64,000 nt of DNA, taken from positions 1 to 64,000 of the forward strand of contig DVNB01000087.1 of assembly GCA_018714695.1 (NCBI GenBank), in the 5' to 3' direction. Below are positions 9,041 through 18,600 of the stretch, one piece after another. Below the pieces are notes generated by a model. That model worked only from the letters and a program-made list of their open reading frames with translations, made no database searches and had not been told where the DNA came from. The position numbers and the translations under genes are program-made. The first letter of the stretch is position 1. Every line of letters begins with the position of its first letter. The stretch is from Candidatus Ornithomonoglobus merdipullorum (lineage in GTDB: Bacteria > Bacillota > Clostridia > UBA1381).

Positions 9041-9080
9041 TTGGCAGCCATCTTTGCCGTATCGGTAAGATAGCTGCCAA
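9041..9080. terminator. Second hairpin between typA and feoB
   Basis: TTGGCAGC pairs with GCTGCCAA, with inner ATCTT/AAGAT pairing around a short loop. It lacks a clean T tract and may be a back-up element for either strand. Confidence 0.5.
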
Positions 9081-9083
9081 GAA

Positions 9084-9127
9084 AATAACCGTTCCAATAA
9101 TTCGAAGCTGGGGAACGGTTATTCTTT
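9084..9127. terminator. Third hairpin, likely bidirectional terminator of feoB/typA
   Basis: AATAACCGTTCC pairs perfectly with GGAACGGTTATT (9112-9123) across a 16-base loop; it is followed by CTTTTTATT on the plus strand and TTTTC on the minus strand. It lies 91 bases after the feoB stop. Confidence 0.7.
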
Positions 9128-9217
9128 TTATTATCCGTGGCTGACCGTCTAACGATCTGCTGTTTTCTGTTTGTATTATGACATTCATACCACCGCTGTC
9201 AAGCGGTTTTTACATGT

Positions 9218-11563
9218 TTATAAAATCAAACTGCCTATCGTGTGTACGACGAATGCCGCTGCCCAGGCGAGAGCACATTGGAAAATTATCACGCCTGTCA
9301 TCCATTTTGCACCAAGCTCACGCTTTATTGCCGCCACCGCTGCAACACAGGGAGTGTACAGCAGGCAGAATACAAGGAGCGAGAGCGCTCCCAAGGGTGC
9401 CAGTATATCAGTTACCGACATACCTGCCGGGATGAGCACAGAGAGTGTTGAAACAACACTTTCCTTTGCCATGAACCCGCTGATAAGAGCTGTAGACACA
9501 CGCCAGTCACCGAAGCCGAGCGGCTTGAATATCGGCGCTATAAGTCCGGCTATAGATGCCAGTATGCTGTTCTGCGAATCGGTTACCATGTTGAACCTGT
9601 AGTCGAAGGTCTGAAGGAACCAGATCACGATGGTTGCGATGAATATGACCGTAAACGCTCTCTGGATGAAGTCCTTTGACTTTTCCCATAAGAGCTGCAG
9701 AACGTTTTTGGCGCCCGGCATCCTGTAGTTGGGGAGCTCCATAACGAACGGCACCGGTTCTCCCTTAAAGAGCGTGCCCTTCATTGCGAGGGCTGTGAGT
9801 ATCCCCATAAGTATGCCGCCGAAATACAGTCCTATCATAACGAGAGCTCCGCAGTCCGGAAAGAACGCAGCCGTAAAGAAACCGTATATCGGCAGCTTTG
9901 CGGAGCAGCTCATGAACGGAGTGAGCAGGACTGTCATGTATCTGTCGCGCTCAGACGACAGCGTGCGGCTTGCCATAACGCCGGGAACGGTGCATCCAAA
10001 GCCTATAAGCATAGGAACTATGCTCCTGCCGGAAAGTCCTATCTTTCGCAGCAGCTTGTCCATGACGAATGCCACCCTTGCCATGTATCCGCTGTCCTCC
10101 AGAAGCGAAAGGAAGAAGAACAGCGTAACTATCGTCGGCAGGAAGCTCAGAACACTGCCGACGCCGGTGAATATGCCGTCTATGACTAGAGAGTGCAGAA
10201 CTGTGTTTACACCTCCGGCGGTGAGTGCCGCGTCTACGAGCTCCGTCAGCTTTGTTATGCCCATGTCGAGCCAGTCGGAGAGCCATGCGCCTATTACGTT
10301 GAAGGTCATCCAGAATACGAGGGCCATTATAGCGATGAACGCGGGTATGGCTGTGTATTTTCCTGTCAGCACACTGTCGATCCTGCGGCTGCGCGCGTGC
10401 TCCTTGCTCTCGTGCGGCTTTACGACTGTTTCGTCGCATATCCTATGTATAAATTTGAAGCGCATATCCGCTATTGCCGCTGCTCTGTCAAGTCCGCGTT
10501 CCGTCTCCATCTGCGTTATGATATGCTCAAGCATCTCCTTTTCATTCTGCTGAAGATCAAGGCTTTCAAGTATCATGCTGTCGCCCTCGGCGAGCTTTGA
10601 GGCAGCGAATCTTATCGGTATGCCTGCCTGTTCGGCGTGGTCCTCTATGAGGTGCATTATGCCGTGTATGCACCGGTGCACGGCGCTGCCGTCACCGTCA
10701 TCACTGCAGAAATCCACTCTGCCGGGACGCTCCTGGTATTTTGCCAGATGCATCGCATGATGCACCAGCTCGTCTATGCCTTCGTTTTTTGCGGCGGAGA
10801 TCGGTACTACAGGCACGCCCAAAAGCTGCTCCATCTCGTTTATCCTTATTGAGCCGCCGTTTTCGCGCACCTCGTCCATCATATTAAGAGCCACCACCAT
10901 CGGGACGTTAAGCTCCATCAGCTGCATCGTCAGATAGAGGTTTCTTTCGATATTTGATGCGTCAACTATGTTTATTATGCATTTCGGTTTTTCACGTAGT
11001 ATAAATTCGCGTGTAACGATCTCCTCGCTGCTGTAAGGGGACATTGAGTATATGCCCGGAAGATCTGTTATCAATGTGTTAGGATTCCCCTTTATCGTGC
11101 CGTCTTTTCGGTCCACCGTCACGCCGGGGAAGTTCCCGACGTGCTGCGATGCGCCGGTTATTCTGTTAAAGAGAGTTGTTTTTCCGCAGTTTTGATTTCC
11201 TGCAAGAGCAAATGTCAGCTTTACGTTATCCGGAAGCGGATGCTCATCCGCTTTTACGTGATATTTTCCGCCTTCACCCAGACCGGGATGAGGTATTTTT
11301 TTCGTTCTGCGCACTGCCGTTACCTTGGGACCGGATGCAGGTGCTTTTTTCACTTCGATCTTTTCGGCATCAGCCACACGCAGAGTGAGCTCATAGCCGT
11401 GAAGCCTCAGCTCCATTGGGTCGCCCATAGGTGCGAATTTTACGGGTGTCACCTCGGCGCCGGGGATGAGCCCCATATCGAGGAAGTGCTGCCTCAGCGC
11501 GCCTTCGCCCCCGACGGATACGATGACTCCGTTGTTGCCGATGCCAAGTTCCTTTAAGTTCAT
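9218..11563 (-). CDS. feoB: Ferrous iron transporter, FeoA-FeoB fusion
   Basis: This 781-residue protein imports Fe2+ through the cytoplasmic membrane. Residues 1-73 form a FeoA-like SH3 domain (MNLKELGIGNNGVIV...ELTLRVADAEKIEV), joined by a 40-residue linker to the FeoB G domain: P-loop GNQNCGKT at 122-129, DLPGIYS (G3), NMMD (G4), SAAK (G5). The membrane part has the Gate motifs with the expected cysteines (GFGCTVPGVMASR and PFMSCSAKLPIYG) and ends LLYTPCVAAVAAIKREL. The start at 11563 follows GGGAG; an in-frame start at 11620 would add 19 poorly conserved residues. FeoA and FeoB are usually separate genes, but fusions exist in Firmicutes. Expression is probably iron-controlled. Confidence 0.96.
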   Translation of the reverse strand: MNLKELGIGNNGVIVSVGGEGALRQHFLDMGLIPGAEVTPVKFAPMGDPMELRLHGYELTLRVADAEKIEVKKAPASGPKVTAVRRTKKIPHPGLGEGGKYHVKADEHPLPDNVKLTFALAGNQNCGKTTLFNRITGASQHVGNFPGVTVDRKDGTIKGNPNTLITDLPGIYSMSPYSSEEIVTREFILREKPKCIINIVDASNIERNLYLTMQLMELNVPMVVALNMMDEVRENGGSIRINEMEQLLGVPVVPISAAKNEGIDELVHHAMHLAKYQERPGRVDFCSDDGDGSAVHRCIHGIMHLIEDHAEQAGIPIRFAASKLAEGDSMILESLDLQQNEKEMLEHIITQMETERGLDRAAAIADMRFKFIHRICDETVVKPHESKEHARSRRIDSVLTGKYTAIPAFIAIMALVFWMTFNVIGAWLSDWLDMGITKLTELVDAALTAGGVNTVLHSLVIDGIFTGVGSVLSFLPTIVTLFFFLSLLEDSGYMARVAFVMDKLLRKIGLSGRSIVPMLIGFGCTVPGVMASRTLSSERDRYMTVLLTPFMSCSAKLPIYGFFTAAFFPDCGALVMIGLYFGGILMGILTALAMKGTLFKGEPVPFVMELPNYRMPGAKNVLQLLWEKSKDFIQRAFTVIFIATIVIWFLQTFDYRFNMVTDSQNSILASIAGLIAPIFKPLGFGDWRVSTALISGFMAKESVVSTLSVLIPAGMSVTDILAPLGALSLLVFCLLYTPCVAAVAAIKRELGAKWMTGVIIFQCALAWAAAFVVHTIGSLIL

Positions 11564-11631
11564 TATGCATTTCTCCCTTCGGTGTACCGCCGCGCCTGAA
11601 TCCCGGCGGATCTGATCCATGTACTTATTTA

Positions 11632-11660
11632 AGTTTACTATAATTAATCGTTTTTGTCAA
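11632..11660 (-). promoter_or_regulatory. Promoter of feoAB
   Basis: TTGACA (11655-11660) and TAAACT (11632-11637) are separated by exactly 17 bases on the minus strand. The spacer reads AAAACGATTAATTATAG, resembling the spacer of the divergent promoter at 11722-11750 in its first half. Confidence 0.75.
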
Positions 11661-11721
11661 TGCAATTTAATGACACTGATCGTGATCGTTGAAAAAAATC
11701 AAAAAAATTTATAAAAAACTC

Positions 11722-11750
11722 TTGACAAAACGGTTAGCGTATGCTAATAT
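11722..11750 (+). promoter_or_regulatory. Strong promoter with embedded palindrome TTAGC-N4-GCTAA
   Basis: TTGACA (11722-11727), a 17-base spacer and TAATAT (11745-11750) form a near-consensus promoter. The 14-base palindrome TTAGCGTATGCTAA occupies 11734-11747, covering the spacer and the -10, the expected place for a repressor. Its form resembles DtxR/IdeR/MntR-type metal boxes. The same half-sites with the same gap occur at 35379-35392 beside a DtxR-fold regulator gene. Confidence 0.75.
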
Positions 11751-11756
11751 ATATTT

Positions 11757-11976
11757 CGTAGAGAACACACAGATAAGTTAAGAAAAACCAACGCATACAT
11801 ATCTCTTAATTTGTTTTGTTCTTACTGCGGTACGGAAGCGAAGAAAATATTTCTCCTTTCACATAAAATCCATTGTAGTTCCAACCGGACGGGAGCCCGG
11901 TGCCGAAGTATCGCGAATAAAAGTTTTATAAGGTTATATACGGAAAGCCGACCCGAACCCGCGGGCCGGCTTTTCG
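11757..11976 (+). ncRNA. Putative small RNA divergent from feoAB
   Basis: Downstream of the strong promoter lie about 220 bases with no ATG on the plus strand. The segment can fold: GCGGTAC (11827-11833) pairs with GTATCGC (11908-11914), ACCGG (11884) with CCGGT (11901), and a 10-base-pair GC-rich hairpin closes it at 11941-11976. An unpaired-looking pyrimidine stretch TTTCTCCTTTCAC (11850-11862) is complementary to Shine-Dalgarno sequences. This would fit an iron-responsive antisense RNA of the RyhB/FsrA kind, but it could instead be a long pdxS leader. The end hairpin has only four Ts inside its stem, so the 3' end is uncertain. Confidence 0.4.
11941..11976 (+). terminator. GC-rich hairpin, possible terminator
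   Basis: CGGAAAGCCG-A-CCC pairs with GGG-C-CGGCTTTTCG around an eight-base loop (one mismatch, one wobble). There is no separate T run after it, so termination is plausible but weakly supported. Confidence 0.4.
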
Positions 11977-12015
11977 GCAGTTTGCTTAAATATTAAAAAA
12001 TAAAAGCTCAAATAC

Positions 12016-12044
12016 TTGCGAAAACCGGACGTGTGTGGTAAAAT
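12016..12044 (+). promoter_or_regulatory. Promoter of pdxST
   Basis: TTGCGA (12016-12021), 17 bases, TAAAAT (12039-12044); the pdxS start is 58 bases downstream. Confidence 0.65.
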
Positions 12045-12102
12045 GTATACACAATAAATTGATGGCGGAGATTTCTGCCATATAGCTGGAAGGAGGAGAA
12101 AA

Positions 12103-12978
12103 ATGGAAAATTCAAGAAGCGAGCTTAACAGAAATCTTGCACAGATGCTCAAGGGCGGAGTTATCATGGATGTTACGACTCCGGAGCAGGCGAGGATAGC
12201 AGAGGAAGCGGGAGCTTGCGCGGTCATGGCGCTTGAGCGCATACCTGCAGATATAAGAGCGGCGGGAGGCGTCTCGAGAATGAGCGATCCGAAGATGATA
12301 AAGGGGATCCAGGAGGCGGTATCGATACCGGTAATGGCAAAGTGCCGTATAGGGCATTTTGCGGAGGCAAGGATCCTGCAGGCGATAGAAATAGATTATA
12401 TAGACGAGAGCGAGGTGCTTTCGCCTGCCGATGACAAGTATCATATAGATAAGACAAAATTTGACGTTCCGTTCGTATGCGGCGCAAAGGATCTCGGTGA
12501 GGCGCTCAGAAGGATAAACGAGGGCGCGTCAATGATAAGAACGAAGGGCGAGCCGGGGACCGGTGATGTTGTACAGGCCGTAAGACATATGAGAATGATG
12601 CAGGCGGAGATAAGACGGCTTGTAAGTATGAGCGAGGATGAGCTTTTTGACGCGGCAAAGGAGCTGCGCGTGCCGTATGAATTGGTTGAGTACGTTCATA
12701 AAAACGGTAAGCTTCCTGTAGTCAATTTTGCTGCGGGCGGAGTTGCGACACCGGCTGATGCGGCGCTTATGATGCACTTGGGTGCCGAGGGCGTTTTTGT
12801 GGGTTCGGGAATATTCAAATCCGGAAATCCGGCAAAACGTGCGGCAGCTATCGTTAAGGCAGTTTCTAACTATCAGGATGACAAGCTGCTTGCGGAGCTT
12901 TCCGAGGATCTCGGCGAGGCTATGGTCGGCATAAATGAAGACGAGATAGAGCTTCTTATGGCGGAGCGCGGAAAATGA
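12103..12978 (+). CDS. pdxS: Pyridoxal 5'-phosphate synthase lyase subunit PdxS
   Basis: PdxS builds pyridoxal 5'-phosphate from ribose 5-phosphate, glyceraldehyde 3-phosphate and ammonia. It is 291 residues, standard length. The two catalytic lysines are visible: Lys80 in [10 protein letters not shown] and Lys148 in [22 protein letters not shown] near residue 19 carries the active-site aspartate. The protein forms dodecamers with PdxT. The AAGGAGGAG site lies five bases before the ATG. pdxT overlaps the stop by four bases (ATGA), showing translational coupling. Confidence 0.98.
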   Translation: MENSRSELNRNLAQMLKGGVIMDVTTPEQARIAEEAGACAVMALERIPADIRAAGGVSRMSDPKMIKGIQEAVSIPVMAKCRIGHFAEARILQAIEIDYIDESEVLSPADDKYHIDKTKFDVPFVCGAKDLGEALRRINEGASMIRTKGEPGTGDVVQAVRHMRMMQAEIRRLVSMSEDELFDAAKELRVPYELVEYVHKNGKLPVVNFAAGGVATPADAALMMHLGAEGVFVGSGIFKSGNPAKRAAAIVKAVSNYQDDKLLAELSEDLGEAMVGINEDEIELLMAERGK

Positions 12979-13556
12979 TAAATATAGGCATACTTGCCCT
13001 GCAGGGGGCGTTTATTGAGCATGAGCAGATGCTTCACAGGCTTGGGGTATCGTCATTTGAGATACGTCAGAGGCGCGACATAGACTGCGCCTTTGACGGG
13101 CTCATAATCCCGGGAGGCGAAAGCACCGTTATGGGAAAGCTGCTGCACAGACTAGATCTGTTTGAGCCGTTAAGGGAGCGCATCGCCGGTGGACTTCCGG
13201 TGTTCGGCACATGTGCGGGCATGATACTGCTTGCAAAAGAGATATCGAATGACGGTAACGTGTATTTCGGCACGATGGATATGACTGTTCGGCGCAATGC
13301 TTACGGCAGGCAGCTGGGCAGCTTTTATACTGAGGCGGATTTTAAGGGGATAGGGAAAATACCAATGACCTTTATACGCGCTCCGTATATCGAAAGAGTT
13401 TACGGCGATGCGGAAGCTCTTGCAGAGGTGGACGGTCATATAGTTGCCGCAAGACAGGGGAATATGCTGGCGACCGCATTTCATCCGGAGGTAAACGACA
13501 GCACCGCGGTGCATGAATATTTTATAGATATGGTGAACGGTGTAAAAAGCGTGTAA
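12975..13556 (+). CDS. pdxT: Pyridoxal 5'-phosphate synthase glutaminase subunit PdxT
   Basis: PdxT is the class I glutamine amidotransferase that feeds ammonia to PdxS. The 193-residue protein has the nucleophile Cys80 in PVFGTCAGM, the oxyanion motif PGGEST near residue 47, and the His-Glu pair in ATAFHPEV near residue 168, completing the triad. It begins inside the last codons of pdxS. No terminator is obvious after it; a new promoter for tyrS follows within 17 bases. Confidence 0.98.
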   Translation: MINIGILALQGAFIEHEQMLHRLGVSSFEIRQRRDIDCAFDGLIIPGGESTVMGKLLHRLDLFEPLRERIAGGLPVFGTCAGMILLAKEISNDGNVYFGTMDMTVRRNAYGRQLGSFYTEADFKGIGKIPMTFIRAPYIERVYGDAEALAEVDGHIVAARQGNMLATAFHPEVNDSTAVHEYFIDMVNGVKSV

Positions 13557-13572
13557 ACTTCCCCGTTTGGTA

Positions 13573-13601
13573 TTGACACGGCGGTAAAAGAGTGATACAA
13601 T
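13573..13601 (+). promoter_or_regulatory. Promoter of tyrS
   Basis: TTGACA (13573-13578), 17 bases, TACAAT (13596-13601). Only about 65 bases separate the likely start of transcription from the gene, too short for a T-box leader. Confidence 0.8.
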
Positions 13602-13672
13602 GGATAATACAGACTTTAACATTAAATGATGGTGACGCCGCAGCGGTGCACCAAAAACAGAGGAGGAGATCG

Positions 13673-14893
13673 ATGTCTGAAAATGTGTTTGACGTACTTA
13701 AGGAGCGCGGACTTATAGCGCAGTGTACGCATGAGGAGGAAATAAGAGAGCTTCTGGGCAAGGAGAAGGTGACCTTTTATATAGGCTTTGACCCGACGGC
13801 AGATTCGCTGCACGTAGGTCATTTCCTGCAGATGGTAGTAATGCGCCATATGCAGATGCACGGACACCGTCCCATCGCGCTCGTAGGAGGCGGAACGGGA
13901 CATGTCGGCGATCCGTCAGGAAGAACGGATATGCGCCAGATGATGACCGAGGAAGTGATAAACCACAACTGTGAGTGCTTTAAAAAGCAGCTTTCAAAGG
14001 TAGTGGATTTCTCGGACGGAAAGGCGCTTATGGTAAATAACGCCGACTGGCTCTTGAATCTTAATTATATCGAGTTCCTGCGTGACATAGGCGCTTGCTT
14101 CTCGGTAAACAAGATGCTCACGGCGGAATGCTTTAAGCAAAGGCTTGAAAAGGGACTTTCATTCCTGGAGTTCAACTATATGCTTATGCAGTCGTACGAC
14201 TTCCTTATGCTGAGCCGCGAATACGGCTGTAAGCTTGAGCTCGGCGGAGACGACCAGTGGAGCAATATACTGGGCGGTCTTGAGCTGTGCAGAAAGAAGG
14301 ACGGCAAGCAGGTCTACGGAATGACATTTACTCTGCTCACCAACAGCGAGGGCAAAAAGATGGGCAAGACCCAGTCCGGCGCAGTATGGCTCGATCCGGA
14401 AAAGACTACACCGTACGATTTCTACCAGTACTGGGTAAATGTTCAGGACGCTGACGTTATAAAGTGCCTGAAGCTTTTGACATTCATCCCGATGGACGAG
14501 ATACGCGAGATGGAGAAATGGGAAGGCGCGGAGCTGAATAAGGCAAAACGCATACTCGCATATGAGGTAACGAAGCTCGTTCATGGAGAAGAGGAAGCGG
14601 AAAAGGCTAAGGCGACAGCCGAGGCTGTTTTCGGACAGGGCAAGGCATCCTCAGATATGCCAACAACTGTTATTGAGGACGTTGTAGGTATGGGTGTGCT
14701 TGATATGCTCGTTGCTACAGGTCTTGTAAAGTCAAAGGGTGAGGCAAGAAGAATAGTTCAGCAGAACGGTCTTTCGATAAACGATGAGAAGTACACGGAT
14801 GTGAACGGCACGGTCACCGCCGATATGATGACCGATGACGGTATCATTATAAAGAAGGGCAAGAAGATATACCACAGAGTGGTTGCGGAATGA
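13673..14893 (+). CDS. tyrS: Tyrosyl-tRNA synthetase
   Basis: The enzyme charges tRNA-Tyr in the cytoplasm. It is 406 residues. The class I HIGH-type motif is LHVGH near residue 44, the tyrosine-binding region includes YMLMQSYDF and GGDDQWSN, the KMSKS-type loop is KKMGKTQSG near 225, and an S4 RNA-binding domain ends the protein ([15 protein letters not shown]). The start at 13673 follows AGGAGGAG; an in-frame start at 13592 lies inside the promoter. The gene has its own promoter and terminator. Confidence 0.97.
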   Translation: MSENVFDVLKERGLIAQCTHEEEIRELLGKEKVTFYIGFDPTADSLHVGHFLQMVVMRHMQMHGHRPIALVGGGTGHVGDPSGRTDMRQMMTEEVINHNCECFKKQLSKVVDFSDGKALMVNNADWLLNLNYIEFLRDIGACFSVNKMLTAECFKQRLEKGLSFLEFNYMLMQSYDFLMLSREYGCKLELGGDDQWSNILGGLELCRKKDGKQVYGMTFTLLTNSEGKKMGKTQSGAVWLDPEKTTPYDFYQYWVNVQDADVIKCLKLLTFIPMDEIREMEKWEGAELNKAKRILAYEVTKLVHGEEEAEKAKATAEAVFGQGKASSDMPTTVIEDVVGMGVLDMLVATGLVKSKGEARRIVQQNGLSINDEKYTDVNGTVTADMMTDDGIIIKKGKKIYHRVVAE

Positions 14894-14943
14894 TATATTT
14901 TGGAGCGGTGCGTGTGTGCCGGCTCCGCCGTCATCAGGCGGAT

Positions 14944-14971
14944 TCCTCCCCTTTTTCGGGGAGGATTTTTT
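14944..14971 (+). terminator. Terminator of tyrS
   Basis: TCCTCCCC pairs with GGGGAGGA across a short T loop and is followed by six Ts, about 50 bases after the stop. Confidence 0.92.
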
Positions 14972-15035
14972 CTGCCTGTAACGATCGGAAAATGCTCATT
15001 GTTTGATACAGTCATTTTGTGTACGGAGGAAGCGA

Positions 15036-15605
15036 ATGAACGTTTTTGATTTTGACAATACGATATACGACGGCGAAAGTGCGGTCGATTTTTTCAAATA
15101 CTGTGTAAAGAAAAAGCCGTCGCTTTCAAGACATCTGCCTAAGGTGGCTGCGATGGCGCTCAAGTACAAAACCGGCAGAGTTTCGCGCAGTGAGGTGGCA
15201 GAGTTTGGGGCATATATGCTCGGCATCCTTGCGTCAAATGTGAAGGATCTGCCGGAAGCGCTTGACGGGTTCTGGAAAGCGAACGCGTCAAAGCTGAAGC
15301 CGGAGATATTATCGCTTATAAGCGAGGGAGACGTTATAATCAGCGCGTCGCCGTCATTCATGTTCGAGGGGATACGCGGCAGACTCCGCGGCGCGGAGAT
15401 ATTGTCTACCGAGGTGGATCTTAAAAATGCCGGGATCGTGCGGCTGTGCTACGGGGAGAATAAAATAACCGAGTTTAGGCGCGCGCACGAGGGGCTTATC
15501 CCCGAGAATTACTATACTGATAACTTCAACGACATGCCTATGATAAAATTTGCAAAAAAGGCATGGCTCGTTGATGGTATAAAAATAAAGGAGATAAAAC
15601 TTTAA
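15036..15605 (+). CDS. HAD-family phosphatase (PSP-like, HAD-IB)
   Basis: The 189-residue protein opens with the HAD nucleophile motif VFDFDNTIYDGE (Asp5 and Asp7). Motif II is ISASPS near residue 107, and motif IV is DNFNDMPMIKFA near 168. The order and the helical cap of about 80 residues between motifs I and II match the phosphoserine-phosphatase/SerB-like HAD-IB group. The start at 15036 is preceded by GGAGGA; the in-frame start 33 bases upstream lacks a site. It is 14 bases from the next gene, a secreted repeat protein, so both may be one transcript. The substrate is not known. Confidence 0.8.
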   Translation: MNVFDFDNTIYDGESAVDFFKYCVKKKPSLSRHLPKVAAMALKYKTGRVSRSEVAEFGAYMLGILASNVKDLPEALDGFWKANASKLKPEILSLISEGDVIISASPSFMFEGIRGRLRGAEILSTEVDLKNAGIVRLCYGENKITEFRRAHEGLIPENYYTDNFNDMPMIKFAKKAWLVDGIKIKEIKL

Positions 15606-15619
15606 GGAGGTAAAAGAGA

Positions 15620-18600
15620 ATGGGAAAGAAAAGGATAACGGCGCTTTTCTGCGCCGCGGTGTTGGCTGCGTCATCGCTGCCGGCAGCGGCAGAGGAGACC
15701 GCAAAGGTCGAGATTACGGCTGATCAAGCCTTGCAGAGCGTAACACTCGTGTCCGATAAGGATACGACCGGTGTCCTGATCCGGGCAGACCGTGCAAGTG
15801 ACGGAGCTCTTAATGGAGTGACACTGACGGAGGTCACGCTCGCGGCGGGACAGGAATCGGTTATTACCGACGAAGACGGGCTGGGAGCGTTTGATGCCGG
15901 TGACAAGCTGATGTTTGTGGACAGCATGGAAAGCATGCGCCCGCTTGCCGATGCGGTAACAATAGAGGCCGGACCGATCGTGACTGAACCGGTGGATACA
16001 CCTACGGCGGCGCCTACGGAGCCCGCGGCAACGCCGACGGATCCTGTCGAGGAGCCCACGGCAGCGCCGACAGAGGCTGCGGACGAGCCTACGGCAGAAC
16101 CTACCGAGACGCCGACGGTGAGACCGACTCCATCGCCCAAGCCCACGCCGGTTGGACCGTCGACCGTTGAGTTTTCGTCTGCGATGGCGGCAGATGATGA
16201 TGAAAATTTTCCATCGGACGAGATCATAACAAACGGCTATCTACCGGTATATGATGACGGCGGCTGGGGCGAACCGACAAGATATCATCTTGCTGATAAT
16301 CTGAAGATATTTGTCAACGGAGTGGAGGTCGAAGCTTCGAACTGGAGCGTTGAGGAATACGTATATGACAATGTATTGGGAAATGTCAAGATTATAGACA
16401 GTGAAGGTGACGGACAGTATGAGAGAATGAATATTGAGTATCTTGAGATCGGTGTAGTGGAATATACAGAGACTAACGATACCGGAGAAACTGTTGTGTA
16501 TTTTGATGGGAGAGGTTCTTATGTGAAGGGACCGTACCTGGTATGCGGCAGTAATGTGCAGATAACCGATGTAAACGGCGAATCTGTTCAGCCTGCAGAT
16601 CTTAAACAATACGATGTTCTTACGATAACTCGTGATATGGATGCCGATCTGAACAGATCATCATTTTATGATATCAAGCTGTCACGCGATACTGTTACCG
16701 GTGTAATTTCTGAAATAGATTCAGATAAAAATACGGTTGTTATAAACGGAGAGACGTACAGTGTAATAATCGATAGCCTATCGCACTATGATGTAGGAAA
16801 TACATATACCATGTATTTTGATATAGACGGTAATGCGATATACGGAAAAAAGGAATATTCGGAAACAAATTACGGAATTGTTACGGGTATGTATGAAGAG
16901 CCGGGCAGCAGCCTCCCGACTGTAAGACTGATAACAGATGAAGGAAATATAATTGAAGAAAGAGCTGCAAATGAAGATGAAGCGGATATGTTTTATACTA
17001 TCATATCCGTCGAGGATGATGTTCCTTACAGTGCGGATGAACGGTATGACGGTGGAACATATACATTGAGTGACACCGTGAATGATCTTCAAAATAATGT
17101 ATGCATATACAGTGCTTCTGAGAATGGGTTAAAATGTATTGACACTGTTTCTATGGATGGAGAAGAAGGAATGAAGTATCGTGAGGAAGCCGGAAGGATA
17201 GATTTCTACGGTATATCCGCGACAGAAACTAAATTTTTGAATATAGAACCATATGTAAATGGATTTGCAAAGGCGCCTGCGTCCATAAGCATGGCAGATC
17301 TTGAAGATGGCGCGGAATATACTGCATATCTGGGGAACAGATACGATGATATATACGGCTTCTGCATAATAGCTGATGGGATCGCTTACAGCGAACCGGA
17401 GCAGCAGGAGGGGACTGGAGTTGTGACGGGTATATATACAGAGCCCGGTAATGTTCTGCCGACCGTTAGGATAATGTCGTTTGACGGATCGGTGATCGAG
17501 GCGGAGGCAGAAAATGCTGATGAGGCGAACAGGTTCTTTACTTTACTCAGCGAAGCAGGAAGCGTGATGCCGGAGTCAGCGGAAACTCTTGCGGAATATG
17601 ATGGAGAAATCATAACAAGAGCCTTGTCTCCCGAAATGGTCATAGATGATATTGAAAACAATGTGTGTGCTTACTCAATATCGGAAAATGGACTGAGCTA
17701 TAAGGAGACTTTGATTCCCCAAGGCGGTCAAGGAATGATATACGATGCCGCATTGGGAACGCTGGGTTCATTTGCATTGACAGACGACACAAGGATGGTA
17801 AGTCTTAATGAATATGCAGAAGGCGCTTTGAAAAAGCCGGTAAGCATGACATCGGATATGTTGGCTGATCAAAATGAGTACAGTGCTTATATTTATGACA
17901 ATTGTGTTATGCTGCTCGAAGGAGAGCATAGTACGGGTCCGAAGGAAGAGATACTTTCGGAAGGTATAGGTGCTGTTGTAGGAATGTATATGGCAGCAGG
18001 CGGTGAACAGCCGACTGTAATGATTATGACTGCGGACGGTTCGATAATTGAAAAAGAGGCAAGGGACACAGCGGAGGCAAATAAATTCTATGCGCTGATC
18101 TCAACAGTTGGAGAAGTAACGTCTGATGATATGACCAAGGAATATGACGGCAGGACATACTCCAAAGAGGACATATCTCTTGTTGCAGAGGATATACAGA
18201 ATAATGTATGTCTGTTTACCGTTACCGAGAGCGGACTCGGCTTAAAGGAGATATCCAGACCTGAAGGCGGGAAAGGAATGGTATATGATGCCGATTCGTC
18301 AATGCTCGGCACGTATGATATTTCAGAGGCAGATATAATCGGACCGAACCTGTATCTGGACGATAATGCGCTTGAAGCTTCGAAAATAGCCCTGTCCATC
18401 CTTGAGGACGGAGCGGATTATACAGCATATGTTTACAATAGCGGCGAAGATGGTAGGTTTGTGATCATCACAGAAGGCATAGGAGAGCTTCGGGCAGAGA
18501 GTTCGATCGCCATTGTGATCGGGGAACCGCGCAAAGTCCTGTGGAGAGGCGAGGAATTGGACGCGGCAGAAGTGTATTGCAATGGAGCGGAGAGAACGAT

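Larger units (their letters stand above)
11564..12102. other. Intergenic region feoB-pdxS
   Basis: This 539-base gap holds the feoAB promoter (minus), the divergent palindrome-containing promoter, the putative small RNA with its end hairpin, and the pdxS promoter. No protein-coding gene is supported. Confidence 0.8.

Noticed and set aside
9171..9602. 143-codon plus-strand frame opposite feoB
   Set aside because: It is a shadow of the FeoB membrane helices without ribosome site or promoter.
11811..11996. Mini-gene beginning MFCSYCGTEAKK (zinc-ribbon-like)
   Set aside because: It needs a TTG start without ribosome site, has only one CxxC and then loses coding character; it lies in the putative small RNA. 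A decayed zinc-ribbon gene cannot be fully excluded.
13557..13672. T-box leader for tyrS (and for valS)
   Set aside because: The leaders are short and lack the AGGGTGGNACCGCG antiterminator sequence.
15724..16227. 167-codon Ser/Val-rich frame opposite the Pro-Thr linker
   Set aside because: It is the mirror of the repetitive Pro-Thr codons, without a ribosome site or promoter.
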